Assembly: GCF_003671765.1 (NCBI RefSeq)
Contig: NZ_QPIB01000007.1
Coordinates: forward strand, 492,158 to 556,157
Length of the DNA: 64,000 nucleotides
Source of the DNA: Xenophilus sp. E41
GTDB taxonomy: Bacteria; Pseudomonadota; Gammaproteobacteria; Burkholderiales; Burkholderiaceae_C
Direction of reading: 5' to 3'
Of the stretch, positions 57,147 through 64,000 are shown in pieces. The position numbers were made by a program, and so were the translations under genes. The notes below the pieces were generated by a model. It was not told the DNA's origin and did not search any database. It saw only the letters and a list, made by a program, of their open reading frames with translations. Every line of letters begins with the position of its first letter. Position 1 is the first letter of the stretch.

Positions 57147-57428
57147 ATGAAATTGTTACTGGACATTCACCAGCTGCGGCCGAATCGCTACGCCTACTCG
57201 ATCAAGACCGACGGGCTGCACCCGGATGGCGCGCAGTACTATGAAAGTGCCTTCGACTCGCTGGAAACGTGCCTGCGCGACGCCGGAGACTCGATCGGCC
57301 ACTACTTCCCGAGCGTGCACATGCGCTACGAGGGGCGCGTCGTCGGCGCCTGCGCGACCGAATCCCTTCGCCGCAACCCCAGGGGGCTGGCCGAACGCTT
57401 CCTGGCCGCGCTGACCGGCCGGGCCTGA
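57147..57428 (+). CDS. Hypothetical 93-aa protein
   Basis: I do not recognise this family. The 93-aa protein starts MKLLLDIHQLRPNRYAYSI and is mixed alpha/beta in composition, without a signal peptide, membrane segment or known motif. It has a single recognised ATG 26 nt after a TTGACA box. It is divergent from a two-component system whose regulator could control it. It is followed by a minus-strand protease gene 50 nt away. Confidence 0.55.
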   Translation: MKLLLDIHQLRPNRYAYSIKTDGLHPDGAQYYESAFDSLETCLRDAGDSIGHYFPSVHMRYEGRVVGACATESLRRNPRGLAERFLAALTGRA

Positions 57429-57478
57429 AGGCAGGGGGAGCGAGCGGGCGCGCTCGGCCCGGCATCGGGCCGCGTCGC

Positions 57479-58306
57479 TCAGATCAGCTTCTCGTCCGGC
57501 GTGGCGATCTTGCGCAGCACCTCGTGCCGCACCGCCGGCATCTTGAGCGGGTGCTCGGTGGCGGCATCGTCCCAGACCGGGTCCTCGAGGCTGTCGAACA
57601 CCTCGCGCAGCTTCTGGCCCCAGCCGTTGTGGATCATGCGGTAGTACGGGTTCTCGGCATCGATGCACACGATCTTGTCGGTGTGCAGGCTGCCCGCCTC
57701 GTACACCACCAGGTCCAGCGGCAGCCCGACCGAGAGGTTGGACTTCATCGTCGAGTCCATCGACACCAGCGCGCACTTGGCCGCCTCGTCCAGCGGCGTG
57801 TCGGGCGTGAGCACGCGGTCCAGCACCGGCTTGCCGTATTTCGATTCGCCGATCTGGAAGTAGGGCGTCTCGGTCGTCGCCTCGATGAAGTTGCCGGCCG
57901 AGTAGACGAGGAACAGGCGCATGCCCTCGCCCTTGACCTGCCCGCCGAAGATGAAAGTGACGTTGAAGTCGACGCCCGCATGCTTGAGCGCCTCGGCGTC
58001 GCGGTCGTACACGTGACGCACCGCCGAGCCCAGCACGCGCGCCGCGTCGAACATGCTCTTGGCGTTCCAGATCGTGATCGGCGTGTCGCTGCCCGCTTCC
58101 TTGAGCTCCTCGATCTGCAGGATCTCTCGCACCGACTGCGAGATGCTCAGGTTGCCCGCCGACAGCAGCACCATGGTGCGCTCGCCCGACTGCTCGTAGA
58201 CGATCATCTTGCGGAAGGTGCTGATGTGGTCCACGCCCGCGTTGGTGCGCGAGTCGGACAGGAACACCAGGCCGGCGTTGAGTTTGATGCCTACGCAATA
58301 TGTCAT
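57479..58306 (-). CDS. Proteasome-like protease Anbu
   Basis: Anbu is a bacterial homologue of proteasome and HslV subunits that self-assembles into a ring or helix. The 275-aa protein begins MTYCVGIKLNAGLVFLSDSRTNAG, with the nucleophile threonine directly after the initiator methionine. It has the Ntn-hydrolase strands, a GxSxG-like loop and STMKSNLSVGLP. The usual neighbours of Anbu (alpha-E, ATP-grasp and transglutaminase genes) are not here; it sits between an unknown gene and mutS. The substrate is unknown. Confidence 0.88.
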   Translation of the reverse strand: MTYCVGIKLNAGLVFLSDSRTNAGVDHISTFRKMIVYEQSGERTMVLLSAGNLSISQSVREILQIEELKEAGSDTPITIWNAKSMFDAARVLGSAVRHVYDRDAEALKHAGVDFNVTFIFGGQVKGEGMRLFLVYSAGNFIEATTETPYFQIGESKYGKPVLDRVLTPDTPLDEAAKCALVSMDSTMKSNLSVGLPLDLVVYEAGSLHTDKIVCIDAENPYYRMIHNGWGQKLREVFDSLEDPVWDDAATEHPLKMPAVRHEVLRKIATPDEKLI

Positions 58307-58332
58307 CTTGGCTCCCGCCGTGCGTGGCGTCG

Positions 58333-61029
58333 TCAGGCCCGCTCGCGGGTGTGCAGTTTCTTGAGTGTGTACAGCGCGTCGAGCGCCTCCCGGGGGCTCA
58401 TCGCATCGGGGTCGAGCGCAGCCAGCGCGGATTCTACGGGGCTGTCCAGCGGGGCCTCGGCCGCCGGCGGCGGCGCGAACAGGTCGACCTGGGCGCGCGT
58501 CTCGTTCTGCTGCGCCTCCAGCGCCTCCAGCGCCTGGCGGGCGTGGTTGACCACCGCGGCCGGCATGCCCGCGAGGCGCGCGACCTGGATGCCGTAGCTG
58601 CGGCTGGCCGGGCCCGGCTGCACCTCGTGCAGGAAGACGATGTCGCGGCCCGACTCGGTCGCGCTCACGTGCATGTTCACGGCGCCGTGGTGGTTCGCTG
58701 GAAATTCCGTCAGCTCGAAGTAGTGCGTGGCGAAGAGCGTGAAGGCCTTGGTGCGGTCGTGCAGCTGCGCGGCGATGCCCGCGGCCAGCGCCAGCCCGTC
58801 GAAGGTGCTGGTGCCGCGGCCGATCTCGTCCATCAGCACCAGCGAGTGCGCCGACGCGGCATGAAGGATCTGCGCTGCCTCGGTCATCTCCAGCATGAAG
58901 GTCGACTGCGCGTTGGCCAGGTCGTCCGCCGCGCCGATGCGCGTGTGGATCGCGTCGATGGGCCCGAGCCGGCAGCTGCGCGCGGGCACGAAGGAGCCGA
59001 TCGAGGCCAGCAGCACGATGATCGCCACCTGCCGCATGTAGGTCGACTTGCCGCCCATGTTCGGGCCGGTGATGACCTGCATGCGCTGCGACGGGCCCAG
59101 GCGCGTGTCGTTGGCGATGAAGGCGCCCATCGAGCGCTCGGCCAGCCGCGCCTCCACCACCGGATGGCGGCCTTGCTCGATCTCGATGCAGGGGTGGCCG
59201 ACGAAGTGGGGCGCGTTCCAGTCCAAGGTCTGGGCGCGTTCGGTCAACGCGCACAGCGCATCGAGCGTGGCGAGGGCGCTCGCCATGCGCGTGAGCGCGG
59301 GCACGTGCGCCTGCAGCGCGTCCAGCAGCTGCTCGTACAGCCACTTCTCGCGCGCCAGTGCGCGGTCCTGCGCGCTCAGCGCCTTGTCCTCGAAGGCCTT
59401 GAGTTCGGGCGTGATGAAGCGCTCGGCGTTCTTCAGGGTCTGGCGGCGTCGGTAGTGATCGGGCACCTTCGAGAGCGCGCTCTGCGTCACCTCGATGTAG
59501 AAGCCGTGCACGCGGTTGAACTGCACCTTGAGGTTGGCGATACCGGTCAGGTTGCGCTCGCGCGCCTCGAGTTCGACCAGGAAGCCGTCGGCGTTCTCGC
59601 TGATGGCACGCAACTCGTCCAGTTCGGCGTCGTGGCCCGGCGCGATCACGCCGCCGTCGCGCACCAGGGCGGCGGGCTCGGCATCGATCGCCGCGGTCAG
59701 CAGTTCGGCGCAGCCCGGCGGCGCTTCCAGTTCTTCGCAGATATGGGTCAGAAGTGCCGCGGACCCAGGAAGGACGGGCGCGAGCTGCTTCGATTTCTGT
59801 AGCGCCATGCACAGCGCCAGCAGTTCGCGCGGGCGCACCTGCCGCAGCGCGACGCGGGCCGCGATGCGTTCGACGTCGCTGGTGTTCTTCAACTGCTCGC
59901 GCAGCAGCTTGAAGGGCGCGGCGGTCTGGCCGGGGGCCGGCGTCTGCAGCGCGGCGATGGCTTCCAGGCGCAGCTGCGCCTCGCTGCGGTCGCGCCGCGG
60001 CGTCAGCAGCCAGCGCTTGAGCGCGCGGCTGCCCATGCCGGTCATGCAGGTGTCAAGCAGCGAGAAGAGGGTGGGTGCATCCTCGCCGCGCAGCGTCTGC
60101 ACCAGCTCGAGGTTGCGCCGCGTGGTCGGCGGCAGCTCGATCAGCTCGCCGTCGCGCTCGACCACGATGCGCTGCACGTGCGACAGCGCGCGGCCCTGCG
60201 TGTGCTCGGCATAGCCCAGCAGCGCCGCCGCGGCCGCATGGGCGTTCTCCAGCCCATCGGCGCCCCAGGCCTGCAGGCTGGCGGCGCCCATCTGCTCGAG
60301 CAGCTTGCGCTCGCCCAGCGCGGGGCCGAACTGCCAGGCCGGCCGGATCGAGAGCGTGAAGGCGCCGCTGGCCGCGCGCGCGGCCTTCAGGCGCTGCTCG
60401 AAGGTCGGCGTCACCTCGGCGCTGTACAGCACCTCGCTCGCGCCGATGCGCGCAAGCCAGGCCTCGAGCGCGTCGGCCGGGCATTCCGCCAGGTGCAGTT
60501 CGGCCCCCGTCACGCTCAGCCAGGCCAGGCCCAGCGTGTTGCGCGAGCCGGCATGCACCGCCAGCAGCAGCGACTCGCTCTTGTCCTGAAGCAGCTCGGC
60601 GTCGGTCAGCGTGCCGGGTGTGACCACGCGCACCACCTTGCGCTCCACCGGCCCCTTGGTCGCGCCCACTTCGCCGACCTGCTCGCAGATCGCCACCGAT
60701 TCGCCCAGCTTGATGAGGCGGCCCAGGTAGGTGTCCACGGCGTGGAAGGGCACGCCGCACATCGTCACCGGCGCACCGGCCGACTGGCCGCGCTGCGTGA
60801 GCGTGATGTCGAGCAGGCGCGCGGCCTTCTCGGCGTCGGCATAGAAAAGCTCGTAGAAGTCGCCCATCCGGTAGAACAGCAGCGTGTCCGGGTGGTCGGC
60901 TTTGAGGCGCAGGTATTGCGCCATCATGGGGGTGTGGGCGGAGAGGTCCAATCTGGGATCCAGGCGTGAGCGGTGCGAAGGCGCAGCGGCATCGGGCCGC
61001 GACCGGGCCGGTGCCGGTGCCGTTCGCAT
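58333..61029 (-). CDS. mutS: DNA mismatch repair protein MutS
   Basis: MutS recognises mismatches and loops and starts methyl-directed repair. The protein (up to 898 aa) has the mismatch-contact motif [17 protein letters not shown] near its N-terminus, the connector and lever regions, and the ATPase Walker [15 protein letters not shown] with [17 protein letters not shown]. The C-terminus carries the expected clamp and dimer stretch. The start is doubtful: a GATAAT box lies only 5 nt before ATG 61029. The true start may be TTG 60951 or ATG 60927, which begins the conserved [13 protein letters not shown]. Confidence 0.95.
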   Translation of the reverse strand: MRTAPAPARSRPDAAAPSHRSRLDPRLDLSAHTPMMAQYLRLKADHPDTLLFYRMGDFYELFYADAEKAARLLDITLTQRGQSAGAPVTMCGVPFHAVDTYLGRLIKLGESVAICEQVGEVGATKGPVERKVVRVVTPGTLTDAELLQDKSESLLLAVHAGSRNTLGLAWLSVTGAELHLAECPADALEAWLARIGASEVLYSAEVTPTFEQRLKAARAASGAFTLSIRPAWQFGPALGERKLLEQMGAASLQAWGADGLENAHAAAAALLGYAEHTQGRALSHVQRIVVERDGELIELPPTTRRNLELVQTLRGEDAPTLFSLLDTCMTGMGSRALKRWLLTPRRDRSEAQLRLEAIAALQTPAPGQTAAPFKLLREQLKNTSDVERIAARVALRQVRPRELLALCMALQKSKQLAPVLPGSAALLTHICEELEAPPGCAELLTAAIDAEPAALVRDGGVIAPGHDAELDELRAISENADGFLVELEARERNLTGIANLKVQFNRVHGFYIEVTQSALSKVPDHYRRRQTLKNAERFITPELKAFEDKALSAQDRALAREKWLYEQLLDALQAHVPALTRMASALATLDALCALTERAQTLDWNAPHFVGHPCIEIEQGRHPVVEARLAERSMGAFIANDTRLGPSQRMQVITGPNMGGKSTYMRQVAIIVLLASIGSFVPARSCRLGPIDAIHTRIGAADDLANAQSTFMLEMTEAAQILHAASAHSLVLMDEIGRGTSTFDGLALAAGIAAQLHDRTKAFTLFATHYFELTEFPANHHGAVNMHVSATESGRDIVFLHEVQPGPASRSYGIQVARLAGMPAAVVNHARQALEALEAQQNETRAQVDLFAPPPAAEAPLDSPVESALAALDPDAMSPREALDALYTLKKLHTRERA

Positions 61030-61071
61030 CGCGCATTATCCGAAGGCCGAAGGACCGCTTCGGTCGGCCCA

Positions 61072-61100
61072 ATGAAAACAGGCCGCGGATGCGGCCTGTT
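61072..61100 (-). terminator. Rho-independent terminator of the 61123 gene
   Basis: On the minus strand the 10-bp stem AACAGGCCGC with GCGGCCTGTT (arms 61091-61100 and 61077-61086) has a 4-nt loop and runs into TTTTCATT. It separates the anchored-protein gene from mutS. Confidence 0.88.
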
Positions 61101-61122
61101 CAAGGTGGGTGGGGTGCCGGAC

Positions 61123-61665
61123 TCAGGCCAGGGCGCCCATCTGCGATTCCTCGTGCATCTCGCGCTTGCGGCGCGCCACGCGCACGGCGTCGACCCACAG
61201 GCCCACGTTGAAGGGCTTGCCCGAGGTCGCGCTGCGCGCCGAGGCGATACGCTCGAGCGGGAAGATCTTCGGATCGTGCAGCGCGTCGCCCTTGGCGATG
61301 ATGGCCTGGCGGTGCAGGTCGAGACGCTCGACGTGGATGGTCCGCTCGGCGTACTTGCCGTAGATGTCGAGGTAGCGGATGTGGATGCGCGGCTGTTCGT
61401 CGACCACGATGGCGGCGTTGCCGTCCTGCGTGTCGCCGAGCTGGTCCCACAGCGTCGCAGGCTCGCTCGCGTGGCCGAGGCTGCCTCGGGTGGTGGGGAT
61501 GCCGAGGGGCACGTGCCCCGAGCGCACGCGCGCCGCCACGATGCGTCGTCGCTGCTGACGCCGGCTCATCAGTCGGTCCACCAGGCGATAGACGAGCGCC
61601 ACCGCGCCCAGCGCCAGGACCGCGATCAGCATGAATTGCTGCCAACTGGCGAGATCGATTTTCAT
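61123..61665 (-). CDS. Membrane-anchored protein of unknown function, WYL-like C-terminal half
   Basis: This 180-aa protein has one N-terminal membrane helix (about 10-30), then a basic cytosolic stretch (SRRQQRRRIVAARVRSGH) and a soluble domain. The RYLDIYGKYAERTIHVERLD and PKIFPLERIASA strands resemble WYL-domain sequence, but the match is weak and no Trp-Tyr-Leu core is present. A role in membrane-linked sensing is possible and unproven. It ends at a good terminator. Confidence 0.55.
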   Translation of the reverse strand: MKIDLASWQQFMLIAVLALGAVALVYRLVDRLMSRRQQRRRIVAARVRSGHVPLGIPTTRGSLGHASEPATLWDQLGDTQDGNAAIVVDEQPRIHIRYLDIYGKYAERTIHVERLDLHRQAIIAKGDALHDPKIFPLERIASARSATSGKPFNVGLWVDAVRVARRKREMHEESQMGALA

Positions 61666-61828
61666 GTCGGTGACATCCCTATCCGCGATGACGGGGACTG
61701 GCCCCGCCGGTCAGCTCCCTGCTCCACCGGATGTAATTCTTTGGTATTCAGAGGTCGCGGATTGTGAACTTCTGTGCTCACCTCGTCAATGCGCCGGATG
61801 GCCGAAGCGGCGCCGCCTCGCGGGCAGC

Positions 61829-62677
61829 TCAGTCGTCGTGCGAATCGTGCGTGCCGGCCGAGCCGCGCCGCCAGTAGCCGGAGGCGCGGATCCACTTCGG
61901 ATTGGCCTTGCATTCGTTTACCAGATGGGCGCGCAGGGCCTTGGCGGCGGCCGATTCGCAGCCGATCCAGGCGTGGAAGTCGCCGGTGGGCAGCAGGGTC
62001 TCGCGCAGCGCGGCGAGCAGCGGGGGCTCCGACGCGCCCGACGGCGTGCGGCCCCGGTGCACCCAGACGATCCGCGCCTGCGCCGCGGTGGGCAGGGCGA
62101 CCTCGTCCTCGGCACCGTCGACCTCGGCCAGCACGACGGCCCGGGCGCCGGCGGGCAGCTCCTGCAGGCGGCGCGCGATGGCGGGCAGGGCGGTGTCGTC
62201 GCCGACCAGCAGGTGCCAGTCGAAGGCCGTGGGCACGATGAAGGAGCCGCGCGGGCCGCCCACGCCGATCAGGTCGCCCGGCTCGGCGCGCTGCGCCCAG
62301 GCGGTCGCCGGGCCGGCGTCGTGCAGCGCGAAGTCGATCTGCAGCGTGCCGGCCTCCGCGTCGTGGTGGTGGGGCGTGTAGTCGCGCATCACCGGCCTGG
62401 CGCCCTCGGGCCAGGCCATGCCCTCGGGCGTGGCGGTGGGCAGCGCCAGCCGGCCGGTGGCGGGGTCGGGGAAGAACAGCTTCACGTGGTCGTCGAAGCC
62501 GGGGCTGGTGAAGCCCTCCATCTCGGCGCCGCCCAGCGTGATGCGGATCAGGTGTGGCGTGAGACGTTCGGTGCGCTGCACCGTCAGGCGCCGGAAGCGC
62601 AGGGTGTGGCGCACGCGCTGCGGCATGCGTTCGGGGTGCGGCACGGCGGCCGCGGGGAGGTCGGTGGTGGTGTTCAT
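61829..62677 (-). CDS. Siderophore-interacting protein / ferric-siderophore reductase (YqjH type)
   Basis: This 282-aa flavoprotein belongs to the family that reduces iron in siderophores with NAD(P)H. The FAD-binding motif MRDYTPHHHD and the pyridine-nucleotide part with HLLVGDDTALPAIARRL and HAWIGCESAAAKALRAHL are clear, as is the C-terminal KWIRASGYWRRG. In E. coli the related YqjH is repressed by the PadR-type YqjI. Here such a regulator gene lies just upstream on the same strand, 175 nt away, so iron or metal control is likely. Confidence 0.9.
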   Translation of the reverse strand: MNTTTDLPAAAVPHPERMPQRVRHTLRFRRLTVQRTERLTPHLIRITLGGAEMEGFTSPGFDDHVKLFFPDPATGRLALPTATPEGMAWPEGARPVMRDYTPHHHDAEAGTLQIDFALHDAGPATAWAQRAEPGDLIGVGGPRGSFIVPTAFDWHLLVGDDTALPAIARRLQELPAGARAVVLAEVDGAEDEVALPTAAQARIVWVHRGRTPSGASEPPLLAALRETLLPTGDFHAWIGCESAAAKALRAHLVNECKANPKWIRASGYWRRGSAGTHDSHDD

Positions 62678-62798
62678 GACAAGTTTTTAAGCAGGTCGGA
62701 TTGCGCCGGCGGCCTGACCGCGCTCCTGGGCCGAGGGCCGCGGAGCAGGCCATGCGCGCGACATCCGCGGAACCGGCTTTGCCGGGCCGCAGGATGTG

Positions 62799-62850
62799 CC
62801 CCCTTGCAGGGGGTTGGCGTAGCGGAACGAAGTCCGCGGAGACTGGGGGT
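62799..62850 (+). repeat. CCCCCT-AGGGGG-type repeat before the siderophore reductase gene
   Basis: The palindrome CCCCCTTGCAGGGGG is followed by TTGGCGTAGCGGAACGAAG and CCGCGGAGACTGGGGGT. It is a diverged relative of the repeat at 26125 (CCCCCTCGGGGGG, AGCGGACCTCGCGAAG, GAGCGTGGGGG). It lies between the PadR stop codon and the reductase gene. Confidence 0.55.
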
Positions 62851-62852
62851 GG

Positions 62853-63443
62853 TCAGATTCGTTCGATTTGTTGCGCGGCATGGTCCAGCACGGCCGCGAA
62901 GGCGTGCGCCTGTTCATCGTCAAGGGGCTGGCGCGCGAGCCGCATGCGCATCGCGAGCTTGAGGTTCTCGATGGCCCGCATCACCTGCGGCGGCCGGCCG
63001 GCGCGCAGGCCCGCGCCATCCGCGCCCGCCTGCATGCGGGCCATCAGTTCATCGGTGAGAGTGCGGTTGGCCTGCAGGTGCGCCTGCCCCGCCGGCGTGA
63101 CCGTGTAGCGCTTGCGGCCACCGGCGTCGGGGGCATCGACCTGCACCAGGCCCATTTCCTCGAGCAGGGTGAGCGTGGGGTACACCACGCCGGGGCTCGG
63201 GCTGTAGCGCCCGCCCAGGCGTTCCTCGATGGCCTTGATGAGTTCGTAGCCGTGGCGGGGTGCGTCGGCAACGAGCTGGAGCAGCACGAGGCGCAGGCCG
63301 CCGCGGCCGAAGACGCGGTGGCCGCCCCCGTGCTCGCCGTGGCCGTGGCGGCCGCGGCCGGTGCCGGTGCCGGTGCCGGTGCCGGTGCCGGTGCCGGTGC
63401 CGGTGCCGCGCTCGGGACGAGGGGTGTCGTCGATAGAGTTCAT
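62853..63443 (-). CDS. PadR-family regulator, YqjI-like, with His/Gly metal-binding arm
   Basis: This 196-aa regulator has a PadR winged helix (about 40-115; HGYELIKAIEERLGGRYSPS, GVVYPTLTLLEEMGLV) and a C-terminal dimer helix. Its N-terminal arm holds a run of alternating Gly-Thr (residues about 12-27) and a histidine-rich stretch (RHGHGEHGGGH). In E. coli YqjI a similar histidine/cysteine-rich arm senses nickel or iron and the protein represses yqjH. The ATG at 63443 is preferred over an upstream in-frame start. The promoter region carries AGATATATCT. Confidence 0.85.
   Translation of the reverse strand: MNSIDDTPRPERGTGTGTGTGTGTGTGTGRGRHGHGEHGGGHRVFGRGGLRLVLLQLVADAPRHGYELIKAIEERLGGRYSPSPGVVYPTLTLLEEMGLVQVDAPDAGGRKRYTVTPAGQAHLQANRTLTDELMARMQAGADGAGLRAGRPPQVMRAIENLKLAMRMRLARQPLDDEQAHAFAAVLDHAAQQIERI
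63361..63408 (-). repeat. (GTGCCG)8 hexanucleotide repeat in the PadR gene
   Basis: Eight perfect tandem copies of GTGCCG encode alternating Gly and Thr near the N-terminus of the YqjI-like regulator. As the unit is 6 nt, changes in copy number would lengthen or shorten the arm without breaking the frame. Confidence 0.95.
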
Positions 63444-63450
63444 GAGTTTT

Positions 63451-63482
63451 CGATTTATATCGTGAACAGTAAAGATATATCT
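63451..63482 (-). promoter_or_regulatory. Putative PadR autoregulatory operator
   Basis: Upstream of the PadR gene lie a CGATTTATATCG dyad (63451-63462 area) and a perfect palindrome AGATATATCT (63473-63482). TATA-containing palindromes 8-30 bp before PadR genes are typical autoregulation sites. The region is also AT-rich. Confidence 0.5.
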
Positions 63483-63549
63483 AAAACTCGAGCGACGCAA
63501 GCGCCGACGCCGGCCTGCACCTGTTGGCGCGGCCGGAGTTGACATTGGG

Positions 63550-63612
63550 TTTGCTATGAATTCAGGAGCTCCCAGCGCCCGATGAATGGGCGCCAGCAGC
63601 GCTTTTTCTTCA
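63550..63612 (+). repeat. Dispersed repeat variant with hairpin near the sulfatase gene end
   Basis: It reads TTGCTATGAATTCAGGAGC, CCAGCGCCCGATGAATGGG and CGCCAGCAGCGCTTTTTCTT, the same type as the copy at 30626. The inverted arms CAGCGCCC/GGGCGCCAG form a hairpin, and the T-tract on the plus strand gives terminator-like features. Confidence 0.68.
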
Positions 63613-63652
63613 AGGAATTACTCAGCTGACCCTGAGCAATTCCGGCCCTGAC

Positions 63653-64000
63653 TCAGCGCTGCGGCATGTCCTTGACCGAGTAGCCCAGGCTCACGGTCGC
63701 GTCTTCGGGGATCGGCGGCATGGAAGCGTTCCACGCCTCCCAGGCCTGCCGCATGCGCTCGAGCCGCTCGGGCTCCTTCTTGCCCAGGTTGGCGCGCTCG
63801 CGCTCGTCGCCCGGGATGTTGAACAGGTAGTCGTTGCCGTCCACCCGCAGGTACTTCCAGTCGCCCTCGCGCAGCGCGCGCTGGCCGCGGTGGTTCATGC
63901 GCCAGTGCAGCGGGCGCTCGAAGCTGTGGCCGGCGTCGCGCAGCACGGGCAGCAGCGACACGCCGTCGAGCGGGTAGTCCGGATGCGCCGCCACGCCCGC
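63653..64000 (-). CDS. Sulfatase, C-terminal part (runs off the window)
   Basis: About 115 codons of the 3' end of an arylsulfatase-type gene lie at the window edge; the N-terminal catalytic part with the Cys/Ser formylglycine site is beyond position 64000. The visible part shows the family's LDGVSLLPVL element, then WRMNHRGQRALREGDWKYLRVDGNDYLFNIPGDERERANLG, the C-terminal beta-sheet region. The substrate is unknown. Confidence 0.85.
   Translation of the reverse strand, partial: AGVAAHPDYPLDGVSLLPVLRDAGHSFERPLHWRMNHRGQRALREGDWKYLRVDGNDYLFNIPGDERERANLGKKEPERLERMRQAWEAWNASMPPIPEDATVSLGYSVKDMPQR

Noticed and set aside
63361..63408. Tandem GTGCCG units as a CRISPR-like array
   Set aside because: The unit is 6 nt without spacers and lies in frame within a regulator gene; it is a simple tandem repeat.

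Overview
The window is high-GC, gene-dense DNA from a betaproteobacterium, most likely a Comamonadaceae member close to Variovorax. The evidence is the tmRNA tag ANDERFALAA, a glnA-ntrB-ntrC locus, an intracellular PHA depolymerase, a Burkholderiales-like gene complement, and several families of short dispersed repeats. This placement comes from reading the sequence, not from a search. Most of the window looks like ordinary chromosome; the unusual material is in the repeats, two inverted-repeat elements and one small biosynthetic-looking cluster.

Layout. 1-6.8 kb: tmRNA (ssrA) with its terminator, a methyltransferase, gamma-glutamyltransferase, RsuA, and a beta-propeller/polysaccharide deacetylase pair. 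6.8-9.7 kb: sterol-desaturase-like membrane oxygenase, EI24-like membrane protein and a CinA/MoaB-domain protein. 9.7-14.6 kb: nitrogen control, with glnA behind a sigma54-type promoter, a small exported protein, glnL (ntrB) and glnG (ntrC). 14.6-19 kb: TonB-like lipoprotein and xth on the minus strand, then a UvrA2-type ATPase. 19-23.5 kb: a compact group of BchC-like dehydrogenase, PTPS/QueD-like protein, glycosyltransferase, methyltransferase and a convergent RibD-C-domain reductase. I propose it makes a modified, possibly glycosylated, pterin-like molecule; it is my best candidate for an undescribed system.

23.5-31 kb: App1-type phosphatase, folA, thyA, a chromosomal ccdAB pair, small genes, an FAD-linked oxidase, DUF2069, YihY and an Mpo1-like protein. 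31-36.5 kb: thioredoxin-fold protein, alpha/beta hydrolase, metY (with a small upstream ORF), CBS-domain protein, PhaZ and GST. 36.7-47 kb: a full mdtABC-type RND efflux operon with its outer-membrane factor, in which mdtB and mdtC are separated by a 526-bp element bounded by about 50-bp inverted repeats. 47-54.4 kb: RibD-C-domain reductase, MltB-type transglycosylase, then an RpiR regulator, class III aminotransferase, amino-acid-binding protein and racemase group. The binding-protein gene is split by a 267-bp highly structured MITE-like insertion. UppP follows. 54.4-64 kb: a two-component system, an unknown 93-aa protein, the proteasome-like Anbu protease, mutS, an anchored protein, a YqjH/YqjI-like siderophore-reductase and PadR pair, and the 3' end of a sulfatase gene.

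Repeats recur throughout. One family of about 60 bp occurs in about ten recognisable copies, mostly just after stop codons. At least four copies overlap coding sequence (the deacetylase signal peptide, the efflux lipoprotein N-terminus, the interior of folA and the YihY C-terminus). A second family built on CCCCCTCGGGGGGC lies downstream of thyA, upstream of the siderophore reductase and, in frame, inside the App1 gene. Most unused open frames are GC-driven shadows and are omitted.
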